A DNA stretch of 64,000 bases from Martinezella tropici (GCF_003287875.1 NZ_QMKK01000038.1:1-64000), one strand, 5' to 3'. Positions 15,092 through 24,820 are shown, counted from the stretch's first letter. Numbers and translations are program-made. The notes: generated by a model from the letters alone, not told the origin.

Positions 15092-16273
15092 AACGGCAAA
15101 GACGGCAAGACCGGCAACGGAAAGCACCGCACCGACATAGCCGGTGGCAGCCGCCGTAAAGCCCCAGGATATCACCAGGCCGCCGAGCCAGGCGCCGAGC
15201 GCATTGGCGATGTTGAAGGCAGAGTGATTGGAGGCGGCGGCCAGCGTCTGTGCGTCGGCAGCCACATCCATGAGGCGCGTCTGTACGGCCGGGCAGGCGG
15301 CAAAGCCGCAGCCGATCAGGAAGACGCAGATGCAGAGCATGATCGGATTAGCCGCCGTCAGCGAGAAGAGCGTCATGATGACGATGTTAAAGATCATCAT
15401 GCCGCCGATCGTGCCCTTGATCGAGATGTCGCCAAGGCGCGAACCGACGATGTTGCCGACATTCATGCCGATGCCGAAGAGCGCAAGCACGACCGGCACC
15501 ATGGCAGTGCCGAGGCCGGCGACCTCTGTGGTCGTCGTGGCGACATAGCTGAAGATCGAGAACATGCCGCCGAAGCCGACGGCGGCGACTCCAAGCGAAA
15601 GCCAGACCTGGATGCGCTTCAGCGCGCCGAGCTCACGCGTGATGCTGGCGCCTTCCTCGACCTTGTCCTTCGGCAGGAAGAGGGCGATGAGCAACATGGT
15701 GGCGAGGCCGATAGCACCGACCATCATGAAAGCAGCCCGCCATTCGAGCAGCTGGCCGAGGAAGGTGGCGATCGGCGTGCCGATGAGCGTCGCGATCGTG
15801 AGACCAAGCATGACCTGGCCGACGGCGCGCACGCGGCGATGGACCGGCACCATCGAGGCGGCGACGAGCGCCGCGACGCCGAAATAGGCGCCATGCGGCA
15901 GGCCGGTGATGAAACGCAGCGCCGTGAAGCTTTCGAAAGTCGGCGCAAAGGCGCTGGAAATATTGCCGGCGGCAAAGATCGCCATCATCAAGAGGAGCAG
16001 CGTGCGGCGCGCCATCTTGGCGGCAAGCACGGCGATAACAGGCGCACCGACGACGACGCCGAGCGCATAGGCGCTGATCACGTGGCCTGCTTCCGGCGTG
16101 GTGACGCCAAAGGTGTCGGCGACGTTGGGCAGAAGTCCCATGATGACGAATTCGCCGGTGCCGATGCCGAAGCTGCCGACGGCCAGCGCTAAGGTCACCA
16201 GCGCAATGGCAGCGCGAGATGGCGCTTCGAGGATGGTCTGGCTATCGAGGGCCTCGACGGAAATATCGCTCAC
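15056..16273 (-). CDS. MFS transporter (DHA1, AraJ/YdhP-like)
   Basis: This inner-membrane exporter of about 405 residues has twelve predicted helices. It has the typical opening LALAVGSFGIGTGEFVIMGLLPNVA without interruption, the antiporter-type LITGLPHGA variant (RFITGLPHGAYFG), and the cytoplasmic AAKMARRT loop. Similar proteins export drugs, sugars or arabinose-like compounds; the substrate is unknown here. GTG 16273 is the preferred start because AAGGAG lies five bases upstream. A longer frame opens at 16333. Confidence 0.88.
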   Translation of the reverse strand: MSDISVEALDSQTILEAPSRAAIALVTLALAVGSFGIGTGEFVIMGLLPNVADTFGVTTPEAGHVISAYALGVVVGAPVIAVLAAKMARRTLLLLMMAIFAAGNISSAFAPTFESFTALRFITGLPHGAYFGVAALVAASMVPVHRRVRAVGQVMLGLTIATLIGTPIATFLGQLLEWRAAFMMVGAIGLATMLLIALFLPKDKVEEGASITRELGALKRIQVWLSLGVAAVGFGGMFSIFSYVATTTTEVAGLGTAMVPVVLALFGIGMNVGNIVGSRLGDISIKGTIGGMMIFNIVIMTLFSLTAANPIMLCICVFLIGCGFAACPAVQTRLMDVAADAQTLAAASNHSAFNIANALGAWLGGLVISWGFTAAATGYVGAVLSVAGLAVFAVSVGLERRTGRA

Positions 16274-16593
16274 GGAAACTCCTTGGGCGACACACCAAGA
16301 CGGGGCGCCGCGATCAGGCAGCGAACCCCACATTCGGCGCTCAGTGCATCAGGACGAATAAGGAACTGGAACGGCACGGACATGCCTCGCGCGACAATAT
16401 CGATGACGCCGGTACTTCTGTCGCGTGCATTTATTGCAGTGCAGTATGTCGTATCATGCATAAGTGCGCGTTGCACAACCCGGGCAGAGGCAGCGATTCT
16501 TGAAATCGCTTCATCCGGAACCATTTGTGAAAGAGCGCACGGGGCTTCTTAGCCCTTTATTGAAGTAAAACTTTTCGGAAAACCGAGAGCCCC
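16274..16593. other. Intergenic region between MFS and lipid kinase genes
   Basis: Both divergent promoters must lie here. Short open frames exist on both strands but carry no domain or good ribosome-binding site. A small hairpin with a short T-run (16542-16558) precedes the kinase gene. Confidence 0.5.
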
Positions 16594-17541
16594 ATGAAAC
16601 TGATCGGCTTTTTCAATCGCGATGGCGGTACTTTCCGCACGACTGACATGGCTGCCTATGAAAGGAAAGCGGAGCAGGTCTTCCGCGACGCCGGTCATGA
16701 TTTCCAAGCTGTGGTCGTGGAGGGGCGCAACATCGTCTCGGCGATGGAGCGCGCGGCACGGCGCGACGATATCGACGGCATTGTCGCCGGCGGCGGCGAT
16801 GGTACGATTTCGGCAGCTGCCGCCATCGCCTGGAAGAACGGTGTCGCCCTTGGCGTCATTCCGGCCGGCACCATGAACCTCTTTGCCCGTTCGCTGCGGT
16901 TGCCGCTCGACATCTGGCAGACGTTGGGCGTGCTCGCGACAGGCGAGGTCGACAATGTCGATATAGGCAGCGCCAATGGCCGTGCCTTCGTGCATCAGTT
17001 CTCGGCCGGCCTGCATGCGCGCATGGTGCGCTACCGCAATGGCTACACCTATCGCTCCCGCTTCGGAAAAATGTCGGCCAGCGCCCGCGCCGCCTTCGGC
17101 GTCATCGCCAACCCGCCGGAATTCGATGTCGACTTCGAGGCTGGCGGTATTCGCGAGCGCCGCCATGTCTCGGCGATCTCCGTCTCCAACAACCCTTTCG
17201 GTGCCAATGCGTTGCTTTATGCCGACAGCCTGCGCAGCGGCGAATTGGGCTTCTATACCGCAAAGCCCCTTCGGCCGCTCGGCGTCGCCCGGCTTGCCAT
17301 CGACATGCTGCGCGGCCGGGTTCGCGAGAATGCCGATGTCATGGTCATGCATGCGCCGGAGGTGCATCTGCATTTCCCGAAGCTGCGCCAGCTCGCCAAC
17401 TGCGTCATGGATGGCGAGCTCTTACCGCTTGAGCGCGACGTTACGCTCAAGGTGCATCCCGGCGAGCTCAAGGTAATGGTCCGAGAGGGGACTGCCGCCA
17501 GCATTGCGCGCGAGGGCGCCGTCGACAGCGTCGCCATCTGA
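16594..17541 (+). CDS. Diacylglycerol/lipid kinase family protein
   Basis: This 315-residue protein has the DAGK catalytic fold. The nucleotide-binding signature GGGDGT is at residues 66-71, followed by the LGVIPAGTMNLFARSL loop, and the C-terminal beta-sandwich holds the conserved DGELLP. It probably phosphorylates a lipid such as diacylglycerol or a sphingolipid-like alcohol with ATP at the membrane. The gene stands alone. It converges with the glutamine-synthetase-like gene, with only five bases between their stop codons. Confidence 0.9.
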   Translation: MKLIGFFNRDGGTFRTTDMAAYERKAEQVFRDAGHDFQAVVVEGRNIVSAMERAARRDDIDGIVAGGGDGTISAAAAIAWKNGVALGVIPAGTMNLFARSLRLPLDIWQTLGVLATGEVDNVDIGSANGRAFVHQFSAGLHARMVRYRNGYTYRSRFGKMSASARAAFGVIANPPEFDVDFEAGGIRERRHVSAISVSNNPFGANALLYADSLRSGELGFYTAKPLRPLGVARLAIDMLRGRVRENADVMVMHAPEVHLHFPKLRQLANCVMDGELLPLERDVTLKVHPGELKVMVREGTAASIAREGAVDSVAI

Positions 17542-17546
17542 CACAT

Positions 17547-18887
17547 TCAGAGGCGGGGCAGGTAGGTCCTATAATCGAAATCGGAAACCGTGCGCAGGTG
17601 GCTGAGCGCTTCCTTATGCTTCGTCTCGCCGTAGAGTTTCTGATACCGCTCACCGAAAATGTCGGCAACGAAGGCTGACCCTCGGAAGCGCTCGACGGCT
17701 GTCAGGAAATCATGCGTCAGCTTGGGCGCATCGGCCGGCACATAAGCCGGCGTCGTCTCCTCGCCGGGATCGAGGTCGTTCTGCAGGCCGAGCAGCATGC
17801 CGCCCAGGATTGCCGCCAGCATCAGATAGGGATTGGCGTCGGCGCCCGCGACGCGATGCTCGATGCGCGCACCCGGCCCATCCTTCTCTGGAATGCGCAC
17901 GGCCGTGCCGCGATGGCCGAGGCCCCAGGTCAGATCGACAGGCGCAAACGAGCCGGGCTGGAACCGGCGATAGGAATTGGCATAGGGTGCAAAGATCAAC
18001 TGCGCATCCTGCAGCGTCTGCAAGAGACCCGCGCAGACCGATTTCAGTCTCTTCGGCTCGCCGCCGGCCGCATCGAGGACGTTGCGGCTCTGAACGTCGA
18101 TGATGCTGGCATGCACATGCAGCCCGGAACCGGCGTGATCCGTATAGGGCTTGGCCATGCAGGTCGATTTCAGGCCATGCTCGCGCGCCGCCTGCTCGGC
18201 CACGCGCTTCAGCATGATGCAGTCATCGGCAGCGGCCAGCGCATCGGGGCGGTGCAGCAGGTTGACCTCGAACTGGCCTGGGCCGAATTCCGCCGTCGTC
18301 GCATCTTCCGGCAATCCTTGAGCCCGCGCATAGGCGCGCAGCGTCGTGAGGTAATCGTCGAGGAGATCGACGGCATCCATGTCGTAGAGCTGAAAGCCGT
18401 TCGGTTCGCCCCGGTAGGTCAGGGCCGGCGGCGGCGAGGGAATGCCTCTGTCGCGCCAGTCTCCGGCAAGCAGATAGAATTCCAGCTCGGTCGCGATGAC
18501 GGGCGTCAATCCAAGCGCCTTATAGCGATCGACAACGGACGAAAGAATAGCGCGTGGATCCTGAAAGCTCGGACTGCCATCGAGCTCGTGCATGGTGGCG
18601 AGTACCTGCTTCGATCCCTGCGGCGCCCAGGGCATGTCAGCCAGCGTGCGCTCGTCTGCAACACAGGTTCCATCGGGATCTCCGATCGTCATCGACAATC
18701 CGGTAATCTCGTCATTGTCGTAACCCCAAATGTCGAGCGATTGCGTCGAGGTCGGCAGCCGCACGGCGCCGGACCAGACCTTCTTTTCGGCCGCAATCGG
18801 GATCTGCTTGCCGCGCAGCCGGCCGTTCATGTCCGAGATCAGCACTTCGATGCGCGCGTTACCTTCGGTTGCGTTGTCGGCCGCCAT
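17547..18887 (-). CDS. Glutamine synthetase-like enzyme, probable gamma-glutamylpolyamine synthetase
   Basis: This 446-residue protein joins glutamate to an amine with ATP. It has the catalytic fold of glutamine synthetase with ATELEFYLL (metal-binding glutamates), the GSGLHVHASI histidine block and the RIEHRVAGADANPYL stretch, and it lacks the adenylylation-site loop of GlnA. Family and context point to PuuA-like activity: it is divergent from a class III aminotransferase of the putrescine type. ATG 18887 is used; a TTG at 18905 is the alternative. No other puu genes are next to it. Confidence 0.88.
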   Translation of the reverse strand: MAADNATEGNARIEVLISDMNGRLRGKQIPIAAEKKVWSGAVRLPTSTQSLDIWGYDNDEITGLSMTIGDPDGTCVADERTLADMPWAPQGSKQVLATMHELDGSPSFQDPRAILSSVVDRYKALGLTPVIATELEFYLLAGDWRDRGIPSPPPALTYRGEPNGFQLYDMDAVDLLDDYLTTLRAYARAQGLPEDATTAEFGPGQFEVNLLHRPDALAAADDCIMLKRVAEQAAREHGLKSTCMAKPYTDHAGSGLHVHASIIDVQSRNVLDAAGGEPKRLKSVCAGLLQTLQDAQLIFAPYANSYRRFQPGSFAPVDLTWGLGHRGTAVRIPEKDGPGARIEHRVAGADANPYLMLAAILGGMLLGLQNDLDPGEETTPAYVPADAPKLTHDFLTAVERFRGSAFVADIFGERYQKLYGETKHKEALSHLRTVSDFDYRTYLPRL

Positions 18888-19032
18888 GCTCTTGTAAATC
18901 CCCAATGCTCACGGCATGGTCGTAAACCAAGATAGCTTTCAGTCAAGTGTGGCTACGTTGCGGCCTGCACGTCGTCGCGGCGTCGGTGGACTCGCCTGAC
19001 AAATACCAATTCAAAGAGGGTTCGAAATAAGC

Positions 19033-20400
19033 ATGTCCGATACGCCAAGCCGCTCCAATCTCGCCGCCCTCGATGCTGCTCATCACCTTCATCCCTTTGC
19101 GGACATGAAGAAGCTGAACGTAGATGGTGCACGCGTCATCCAGCGCGGCGAGGGCGTCTATATTTTCGATGCGGAAGGGCGGAAGTATCTGGATGGCTTT
19201 GCCGGCCTCTGGTGCGTGAACATCGGCTACGGCCGCACTGAAATCGCTGATGCTGTTGCCAGGCAGATGAACGAGCTGCCTTACTACAACACCTTCTTCG
19301 GCACCACGACGACGCCGGCGACGCTTCTTGCCGAGAAGGTCTGCGCCCATGCCGGACCGCAGTTCAACCATGTCTTCTTCACCAATTCCGGCTCCGAGGC
19401 AAACGACACCTGGTTCCGCATGGCAAGGGTCTACTGGGCTGCTGTGGGCAAGCCGACGAAGAAGACCATCATCGCGCGCAAGAACGGCTATCACGGCTCG
19501 ACGGTCGCCGGCGCCAGCATGGGCGGCATGAAATACATGCACGAGCAGGGCGATCTGCCGATTCCGGGCGTCGTCCATATCGGCCAGCCCTATTGGTATG
19601 TCGAGGGCGGCGATCTCTCGCCGGAGGAATTCGGTCTGAAGATGGCTCGTGAGCTTGAAGCCAGGATCGATGAATTGGGTGAGGAGAATGTCGCAGCCTT
19701 CATCGCCGAGCCTGTGCAAGGTGCCGGCGGCGTCATCATTCCGCCGTCCACCTATTGGCCGGAGATCGCACGCATCTGCAAGGCAAGGAACATCCTGCTG
19801 GTCTGCGACGAGGTGATCTGCGGCTTCGGCCGCCTCGGCGCATGGTTCGGCCATCAGCATTTCGGCGTCGAGCCCGATCTCGCGCCGATCGCCAAGGGGC
19901 TGTCGTCAGGCTATCTGCCGATCGGCGGCGTGCTTGTCAGCGACCGTATCGCTGATGTGCTTATCAACGAAGTCGGCGAATTCAACCACGGCTTCACCTA
20001 TTCCGGCCACCCTGTCTGCGCGGCTGCCGCCCTCGAAAACCTGAGGATCATCGAGGAGGAAAGACTGGTCGAGCGTGTGCGCGACGATATCGGTCCCTAT
20101 TTCGCCAAGGCTTGGGGCAGTCTTGCCGATCACGACATGGTCGGCGAGGCCGTCAGCATCGGCCTCATGGGCGGCCTGCAGCTCGCCGCCGATAAATCCA
20201 CACGCCGCCGCTTCGAAAAGCCGGATGCGATCGGCTCGGCCGTTCGTAACCATGCTCTGGCGAACGGCTTGGTGCTGCGCGCCACCGGCGACCGCATGCT
20301 GGCCTCGCCGCCGCTGGTCATCAGCCACGAGGAAGTGGATGCCATGGTACGCATCGCGCGCGCCGCTCTCGACGCCATCTGGGCGGAAGTGAAATCGTAA
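19033..20400 (+). CDS. Class III aminotransferase, SpuC/putrescine-pyruvate type
   Basis: This 455-residue PLP enzyme most likely moves an amino group from putrescine or a related omega-amine to pyruvate. The PLP lysine is K288 in IAKGLSSGYLPIGG, the pyridine-binding aspartate is D259 in CDEVICGFGR, and TNSGSEANDTW binds the phosphate. Together with the divergent glutamine-synthetase-like gene it suggests a polyamine utilisation locus. The 145-base gap between the two starts should hold a shared control region. Its stop codon directly abuts the Nudix gene stop on the other strand. Confidence 0.92.
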   Translation: MSDTPSRSNLAALDAAHHLHPFADMKKLNVDGARVIQRGEGVYIFDAEGRKYLDGFAGLWCVNIGYGRTEIADAVARQMNELPYYNTFFGTTTTPATLLAEKVCAHAGPQFNHVFFTNSGSEANDTWFRMARVYWAAVGKPTKKTIIARKNGYHGSTVAGASMGGMKYMHEQGDLPIPGVVHIGQPYWYVEGGDLSPEEFGLKMARELEARIDELGEENVAAFIAEPVQGAGGVIIPPSTYWPEIARICKARNILLVCDEVICGFGRLGAWFGHQHFGVEPDLAPIAKGLSSGYLPIGGVLVSDRIADVLINEVGEFNHGFTYSGHPVCAAAALENLRIIEEERLVERVRDDIGPYFAKAWGSLADHDMVGEAVSIGLMGGLQLAADKSTRRRFEKPDAIGSAVRNHALANGLVLRATGDRMLASPPLVISHEEVDAMVRIARAALDAIWAEVKS

Positions 20401-21021
20401 TCAGGGCCTGAACGCTGGTGCTGGCACTTCCCACTTTCCCGCCTTGTGAAGGGCAAGGGTCAGCGCCGCAACATGGATGACCTGGATCATCTTGCCTTCC
20501 AGCGCCAGCTCTATCGCCCGCCGGATCGGCATGCGGATCAGGCGGATGCGCTCGGTGGGGTCTTCCGCTGGTTTGGTGGCAAGCTCGACATTGCGAGCAA
20601 TGACGATATGAGAGAAATTGGTATGCGTGGCCGGATTGGGCGCGAGCTTGCCGACATATTCCCAATCGGAGGATGAAAGGCCGGTTTCCTCGCGCAGCTC
20701 GCGCGCCGCGGCCTCGACCGGGCTCGCGTCGGTCGCATCCACGGCCCCGCCGGGAAGCTCGAGCGCCACGACGCCAAGCGCGTGGCGATACTGCTGGACG
20801 AGGTAGATATGATCCTCGGCATCGAGCGCGATGATCCCGACCCAATCGGGATATTCCAGCACGTAATAGGGCGCAATCTCCACGCCGTCGGCCGTCACGC
20901 AGTCATCGGCGCGGACCTTCAACCAACGATCATGAACCAGACGCGTCGAGTTCGTCGTCCGCCAGGACGGAAGATCCGCGGTGTCGGACAGCAGGCTTGC
21001 GATATCGTCTTCCGAGCTCAT
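20401..21021 (-). CDS. Nudix hydrolase, ADP-ribose pyrophosphatase-like
   Basis: This 206-residue protein hydrolyses a nucleoside diphosphate linked to another group. The Nudix box spans about residues 91-115: LPGGAVDATDASPVEAAA followed by the metal-binding RELREETG. The box has one extra residue and D/A where the first glutamate is usual, but the core REL-EE is intact. Surrounding strands (YLVQQYRHALG, ELPGG) fit the ADP-sugar pyrophosphatase branch. It lies just downstream of the glycosyltransferase gene on the same strand, with 48 bases between. Confidence 0.88.
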   Translation of the reverse strand: MSSEDDIASLLSDTADLPSWRTTNSTRLVHDRWLKVRADDCVTADGVEIAPYYVLEYPDWVGIIALDAEDHIYLVQQYRHALGVVALELPGGAVDATDASPVEAAARELREETGLSSSDWEYVGKLAPNPATHTNFSHIVIARNVELATKPAEDPTERIRLIRMPIRRAIELALEGKMIQVIHVAALTLALHKAGKWEVPAPAFRP

Positions 21022-21069
21022 GCGCGGTTCAGCTCTCGTTGCGGATAGGCCCGTGCATAGGCGAGATAC

Positions 21070-22092
21070 TTAGGCGTCCTGATGATCGCGATCGAAGATC
21101 TTGCGCACGATATAGTTCGGCGAGAGATCGTCGCGATAATAGATGCGGGCGATCATTTCGGCGAGGATGCCTGTCGTGATCATCTGCACCGACGACAGGA
21201 GCAGCACGACGCCGACCATCAGCAGCGGACGGCTGCCGATATCGTCGCCGAAGATGAATTTATCGACAAAGAGCCAAAGCAGGACCAGGGCGGCGAGCGC
21301 GCCGAGGCCGAGACCGAGCGAACCGAAGAAGTGCCCCGGCCGAGCCTTGTAGCGCATGAAGAACATCACCGACAAAAGATCGAGGATGACGCGGAAGGTG
21401 CGGGAAATCCCGTATTTCGACGTGCCGTGCTGGCGGGCATGGTGCGTGACCGGGACTTCGCCGATCCGCGAGCTCGGCACGACGCCGGCGACCCAGGCGG
21501 GGATGAAACGGTGCATCTCGCCCATCAGCTTGACCTGCTTGATGATGGAGGAGCGATAGATCTTCAGGCTGCAGCCATAATCATGCAGCTTGACGCCGGT
21601 GATGCGGCCGATCAGGTAATTGGCGCACCAGGAAGGAATCTTACGCAGCAGAAGCCCATCCTGCCGGTTCTTGCGCCAGCCGACCAGCAGGTCGAGCTGC
21701 CGCCGCTCCAGTTCTTCGACCATGGAAGGAATGTCTTTCGGGTCGTTCTGCAGATCGCCATCCATGGTGGCGATCAAGCGGCCGCTCGCCGCATCGATGC
21801 CAGCCTGCATGGCCGCCGTCTGGCCGAAATTGCGCTGGAGCTCGACGATGCGCAGCGTCAGCCCTTCTTGCGAAAGCGACCGGCGGGCATTGACGAGCGT
21901 CGCGTCGGTGCTGCCATCATCGACCAGGATCAGTTCCCAGGACTTGCCAAATCCACGCATGGCGGAGCTGATGCGCTCGATCAGCGGTCCGACGCTTTCT
22001 TCCTCGTTGAAGACGGGTACGACCAGCGAAAGCTCGAGAGGGCTTGCCGGATCGGCCTGGGGGAGGGTCGACTCTGCCGTTGTCTGCAACAC
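21070..22092 (-). CDS. GT2 glycosyltransferase (DPM1/GtrB-like) with C-terminal membrane helices
   Basis: This 340-residue enzyme would transfer a sugar from a nucleotide donor to a polyprenyl phosphate or other lipid at the inner membrane. The GT2 domain shows SLVVPVFNEEESV, LVDDGSTDAT, the DGDLQNDP metal site and MHRFIPAWV. Two membrane helices follow (about 235-260 and 275-300). Start is GTG at 22092 with GGAG six bases upstream. It is divergent from a UPF0104 membrane protein 92 bases away, a pairing common in rhizobia for envelope lipid modification. The exact sugar and lipid are unknown. Confidence 0.9.
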   Translation of the reverse strand: MLQTTAESTLPQADPASPLELSLVVPVFNEEESVGPLIERISSAMRGFGKSWELILVDDGSTDATLVNARRSLSQEGLTLRIVELQRNFGQTAAMQAGIDAASGRLIATMDGDLQNDPKDIPSMVEELERRQLDLLVGWRKNRQDGLLLRKIPSWCANYLIGRITGVKLHDYGCSLKIYRSSIIKQVKLMGEMHRFIPAWVAGVVPSSRIGEVPVTHHARQHGTSKYGISRTFRVILDLLSVMFFMRYKARPGHFFGSLGLGLGALAALVLLWLFVDKFIFGDDIGSRPLLMVGVVLLLSSVQMITTGILAEMIARIYYRDDLSPNYIVRKIFDRDHQDA

Positions 22093-22184
22093 TTCTTTCT
22101 CCTAAAAGACCGGCAGTACCTGCCGGACGAAACGAGCGAGAAGTCCGGTTTCAGCCTCCGCTCGCCTTTGGGTGCCCTAACTAC

Positions 22185-23153
22185 ATGAAGACTCCGACGG
22201 TTGCCAGCCGACAGAATTGGTTTATTCGCAACCGAATGACGCTACTGACGCTCGCGGTCGTTCTTGCTTATGCGGCCTTCATCGAATGGTTCTGGGGCTG
22301 GACATCGATCCTGGCACAATGGGGCAAGGTCGGCGCCCTGCCGATCCTTCTGGCACTGGCGCTCCTGACAGGCACCTATTTCCTGCGCACCTGGCGCATC
22401 TACGATTATTTCCCGAAGGAAACCTCGGGTCATTTCGCAGCGCTGTTCCGCGTCACGCAGGTCCATAATCTGCTGAATATCATGATGCCCTTCCGCACCG
22501 GAGAGACCAGCTTCCCGGTGCTGATGCGGTCCGAATTCGGCATCCCGCTGGCCCGCGGCACCTCGGCGCTGTTCGTCATGCGGCTGCTCGACCTGCATGC
22601 ACTGCTGGCTGCCGCCGGTGTCGGCCTTGCACTTGCCTCGCCTTATCGCGTTCTGGCCTGGATCGCATGGGTGGTTTTCCTGCTCCTGCCGGTCGTAGGC
22701 TTTGCCTCCCGCCGGCCGCTTATCCGCCTTGCCGCCCGCATCTTCCCGAAAAAGGCGCAAGGGCTGGTGCACGAGCTGGAACGCGGCCTGCCGGTCGATG
22801 CCCAAGCCTTTGCGCGCGCCTGGTTGACGACGGTGGTCAATTGGCTGGTGAAGGTCGTGGTGCTCGCCTGGGCGCTCGGCCTTATGAACGTCACGCCACT
22901 TTCAGCAAGCTTCGGCGGCGCGCTCGGCGGTGAACTGTCCTCCGTTCTGCCGGTGCATGCACCCGGAGGCGTGGGCACCTATCCGGCCGGCATTACCGCC
23001 GGAGCTATGGCCTTCGGTGCCTCGGGCGAGAAGGCGGCGATTGAAAATCTCGCCCAGGCCAGCATCAATGCGCACCTGCTGATCGTGGTCTCAGCGCTGA
23101 CGGGAACCGCGATCGGATTGCTTGTTTCGCGCAAACGCGCGACCGCGCCCTGA
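22185..23153 (+). CDS. UPF0104 / lysylphosphatidylglycerol synthase TM-like membrane protein
   Basis: This 322-residue integral membrane protein has about seven to eight helices. It has the family marks YFLRTWRIYDYF, HNLLNIMMPFRTGETSFPVLM and LSSVLPVHAPGGVGTYPAG. It resembles the membrane domain of MprF-type flippases but has no synthase domain, so a lipid or lipid-linked sugar flipping role is inferred, perhaps with the divergent GT2 enzyme. ATG 22185 is chosen because the hydrophobic domain begins shortly after; a longer frame to 22044 would overlap the neighbouring gene. Confidence 0.82.
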   Translation: MKTPTVASRQNWFIRNRMTLLTLAVVLAYAAFIEWFWGWTSILAQWGKVGALPILLALALLTGTYFLRTWRIYDYFPKETSGHFAALFRVTQVHNLLNIMMPFRTGETSFPVLMRSEFGIPLARGTSALFVMRLLDLHALLAAAGVGLALASPYRVLAWIAWVVFLLLPVVGFASRRPLIRLAARIFPKKAQGLVHELERGLPVDAQAFARAWLTTVVNWLVKVVVLAWALGLMNVTPLSASFGGALGGELSSVLPVHAPGGVGTYPAGITAGAMAFGASGEKAAIENLAQASINAHLLIVVSALTGTAIGLLVSRKRATAP

Positions 23154-23169
23154 AAGGTTGCGACGCGCT

Positions 23170-24420
23170 TCAATGTCGGGTCGTCTTATCGTCAAGCTCA
23201 GCCAAACGCTTGCGCAGGAAGGCCTGCTCCGGCGCTTGCTGACATAGCGAAAGCGCTGTTTGGTAGGATTGCCGCGCCTCATCCGTCCGGCCAAGCTGGC
23301 GCAGGAAATCCGCTTTCGCCGCATGAGTGAGATGATACCGCGCCATTCGTTCCTCCCGCAGCAGCCCATCGACGATGGCGAGTGCCGCCGCCGGACCGTC
23401 GCACATGGAGACGGCGACTGCACGATTGAGCTCGATCACCGGGGAGGGGCTTGCCGTCAGCAGCAGGTCGTAGAGCGTCACGAGCTTTCGCCAGTCGGTA
23501 TCAGCAGTGGTTCTGGCGCGGGCATGTTCCGCCGCGATCGCGGCCTGCAGCGCATAGCTGCCGACGCTTTCGGCCGCCATCGCTCTTGCCGACAGTGTCA
23601 GGCCCTCGCTGATCTGGCTGTGATCCCAGAGCGCGCGATCCTGATCGACAAGCAGCACCAGATCGCCTGCGGCATTGGTGCGAGCATGCCGCCGCGAATC
23701 CTGCAGCAGCATGATCGCAAGCAACCCTTCGACCTCCGGATCCGGCAACAGCTGCAGCAGGAGCCTGCCCAGCCGGATGGCTTCGGCTGCAAGGTCGGCG
23801 CGGACGATCGCCGCACCTGACGATGCCGAATAGCCCTCGTTGAAGACGAGATAGATGACATGCAGCACCTGTGCCAGCCGCTCCGGCAGCTCCGTCTTGC
23901 CGGGTACTTCATAAGGAATATTGGCGTCGCGAATGCGGTTCTTGGCGCGGACGATACGTTGGGCGACGGTCGGTGCCGGGATGAGGAAAGCATGGGCGAT
24001 CTCCTCCGTCGTCAGCCCGCAGACCTCGCGCAGCGCCATCGCCATGCGCGCCTCGGAGGCGATAAGCGGATGGCAGCAAGTGAAGATCAGCCGCAGCATG
24101 TCGTCTTCGATCTCTTCGTTTTCGGCGATTTCCATCGCCTCTCCCTCCGGATAAAGGCTGTCTGTAATATCCGAGCGGGCCGCGTCGAAGCGCGTCCTGC
24201 GCCGGATATGATCGATGGCGCGGAAACGACCGGCAGAGACCAGCCAGGCATAGGGATTGGCCGGGATCGTCTCCTCCGTCCATTGCTGCGCCGCCGCCGC
24301 GAAAGCGTCGTGGAGCGCTTCCTCGGCCCGGTCGAAATCGCCGAGCAAACGGATCAGCGTTGCCAGCACGCGGCGCGAATGGCTGCGGTAGATGCTGTCG
24401 ATGGTCTGGTTCAGAGACAC
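23170..24420 (-). CDS. ECF RNA polymerase sigma factor with long C-terminal extension (ECF42-like)
   Basis: This 416-residue protein directs RNA polymerase to a specific promoter set. Sigma region 2 is about 10-80 (SHSRRVLATLIRLLGDFDRA) and region 4 about 105-165 (EEIAHAFLIPAPTVAQRIVR). A helical extension of about 240 residues follows (DUF6596 region with NEGYSASSG, then TPR-like helices). In the ECF42 group the extension, and not an anti-sigma factor, is thought to control activity. Start is GTG 24420, four bases after the stop of the third DGPF gene, so all four genes form one operon. Confidence 0.92.
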   Translation of the reverse strand: MSLNQTIDSIYRSHSRRVLATLIRLLGDFDRAEEALHDAFAAAAQQWTEETIPANPYAWLVSAGRFRAIDHIRRRTRFDAARSDITDSLYPEGEAMEIAENEEIEDDMLRLIFTCCHPLIASEARMAMALREVCGLTTEEIAHAFLIPAPTVAQRIVRAKNRIRDANIPYEVPGKTELPERLAQVLHVIYLVFNEGYSASSGAAIVRADLAAEAIRLGRLLLQLLPDPEVEGLLAIMLLQDSRRHARTNAAGDLVLLVDQDRALWDHSQISEGLTLSARAMAAESVGSYALQAAIAAEHARARTTADTDWRKLVTLYDLLLTASPSPVIELNRAVAVSMCDGPAAALAIVDGLLREERMARYHLTHAAKADFLRQLGRTDEARQSYQTALSLCQQAPEQAFLRKRLAELDDKTTRH

Positions 24421-24424
24421 GGCA

Positions 24425-24802
24425 TCAGCCTTCCTCCGCGAGGTCCCCCCGAAGGGTCAGGATGCGCACTGGACGAATCTCGATGGCGCCGTAGCGCGCC
24501 GAGGGAATGCGCTTGGCTATATCGATCGCACTATTCAGATCGGGGGCATCGATGAGATAGAACCCGGCCAGATATTCCTTCGTTTCGACGAACGGCCCGT
24601 CGGTCACTGAAAACGTGTCGCCGTCGGGGCGAATGACGATCGATTTGTTTCGGAGCTCCAGCGCGTCCGAAACGATGAGCGTGCCGTCCCGCCGCAGGCC
24701 TTCGTCAAAGACGAAATGCTCGCCGATCAGATGGTTCATTTCGTTCGGCGTCAATCGTCCGTCGACATCGACGGATGTGTAGATGTGGTATAGAAACCGC
24801 AT
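24425..24802 (-). CDS. YCII/DGPF-family protein 3
   Basis: This 125-residue protein is one of three paralogues upstream of the ECF sigma gene. It has the family motif in VTDGPFVETKEYLAGFYLID. The fold is a ferredoxin-like dimer; YciI-type homologues have a His/Asp pair, but the reaction of DGPF proteins is unknown. A GAGGAAAAG ribosome-binding site precedes ATG 24802. It is more divergent from the other two, beginning MRFLYHIYTSVD where they begin MK-LCQVWFD. Confidence 0.88.
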   Translation of the reverse strand: MRFLYHIYTSVDVDGRLTPNEMNHLIGEHFVFDEGLRRDGTLIVSDALELRNKSIVIRPDGDTFSVTDGPFVETKEYLAGFYLIDAPDLNSAIDIAKRIPSARYGAIEIRPVRILTLRGDLAEEG

Positions 24803-24820
24803 GTCTCTTTTCCTCCGCGG

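Noticed and set aside
16270..16552. Overlapping short frames on both strands near the MFS start
   Set aside because: No domain, no good ribosome-binding site, and the left parts overlap the MFS start region.
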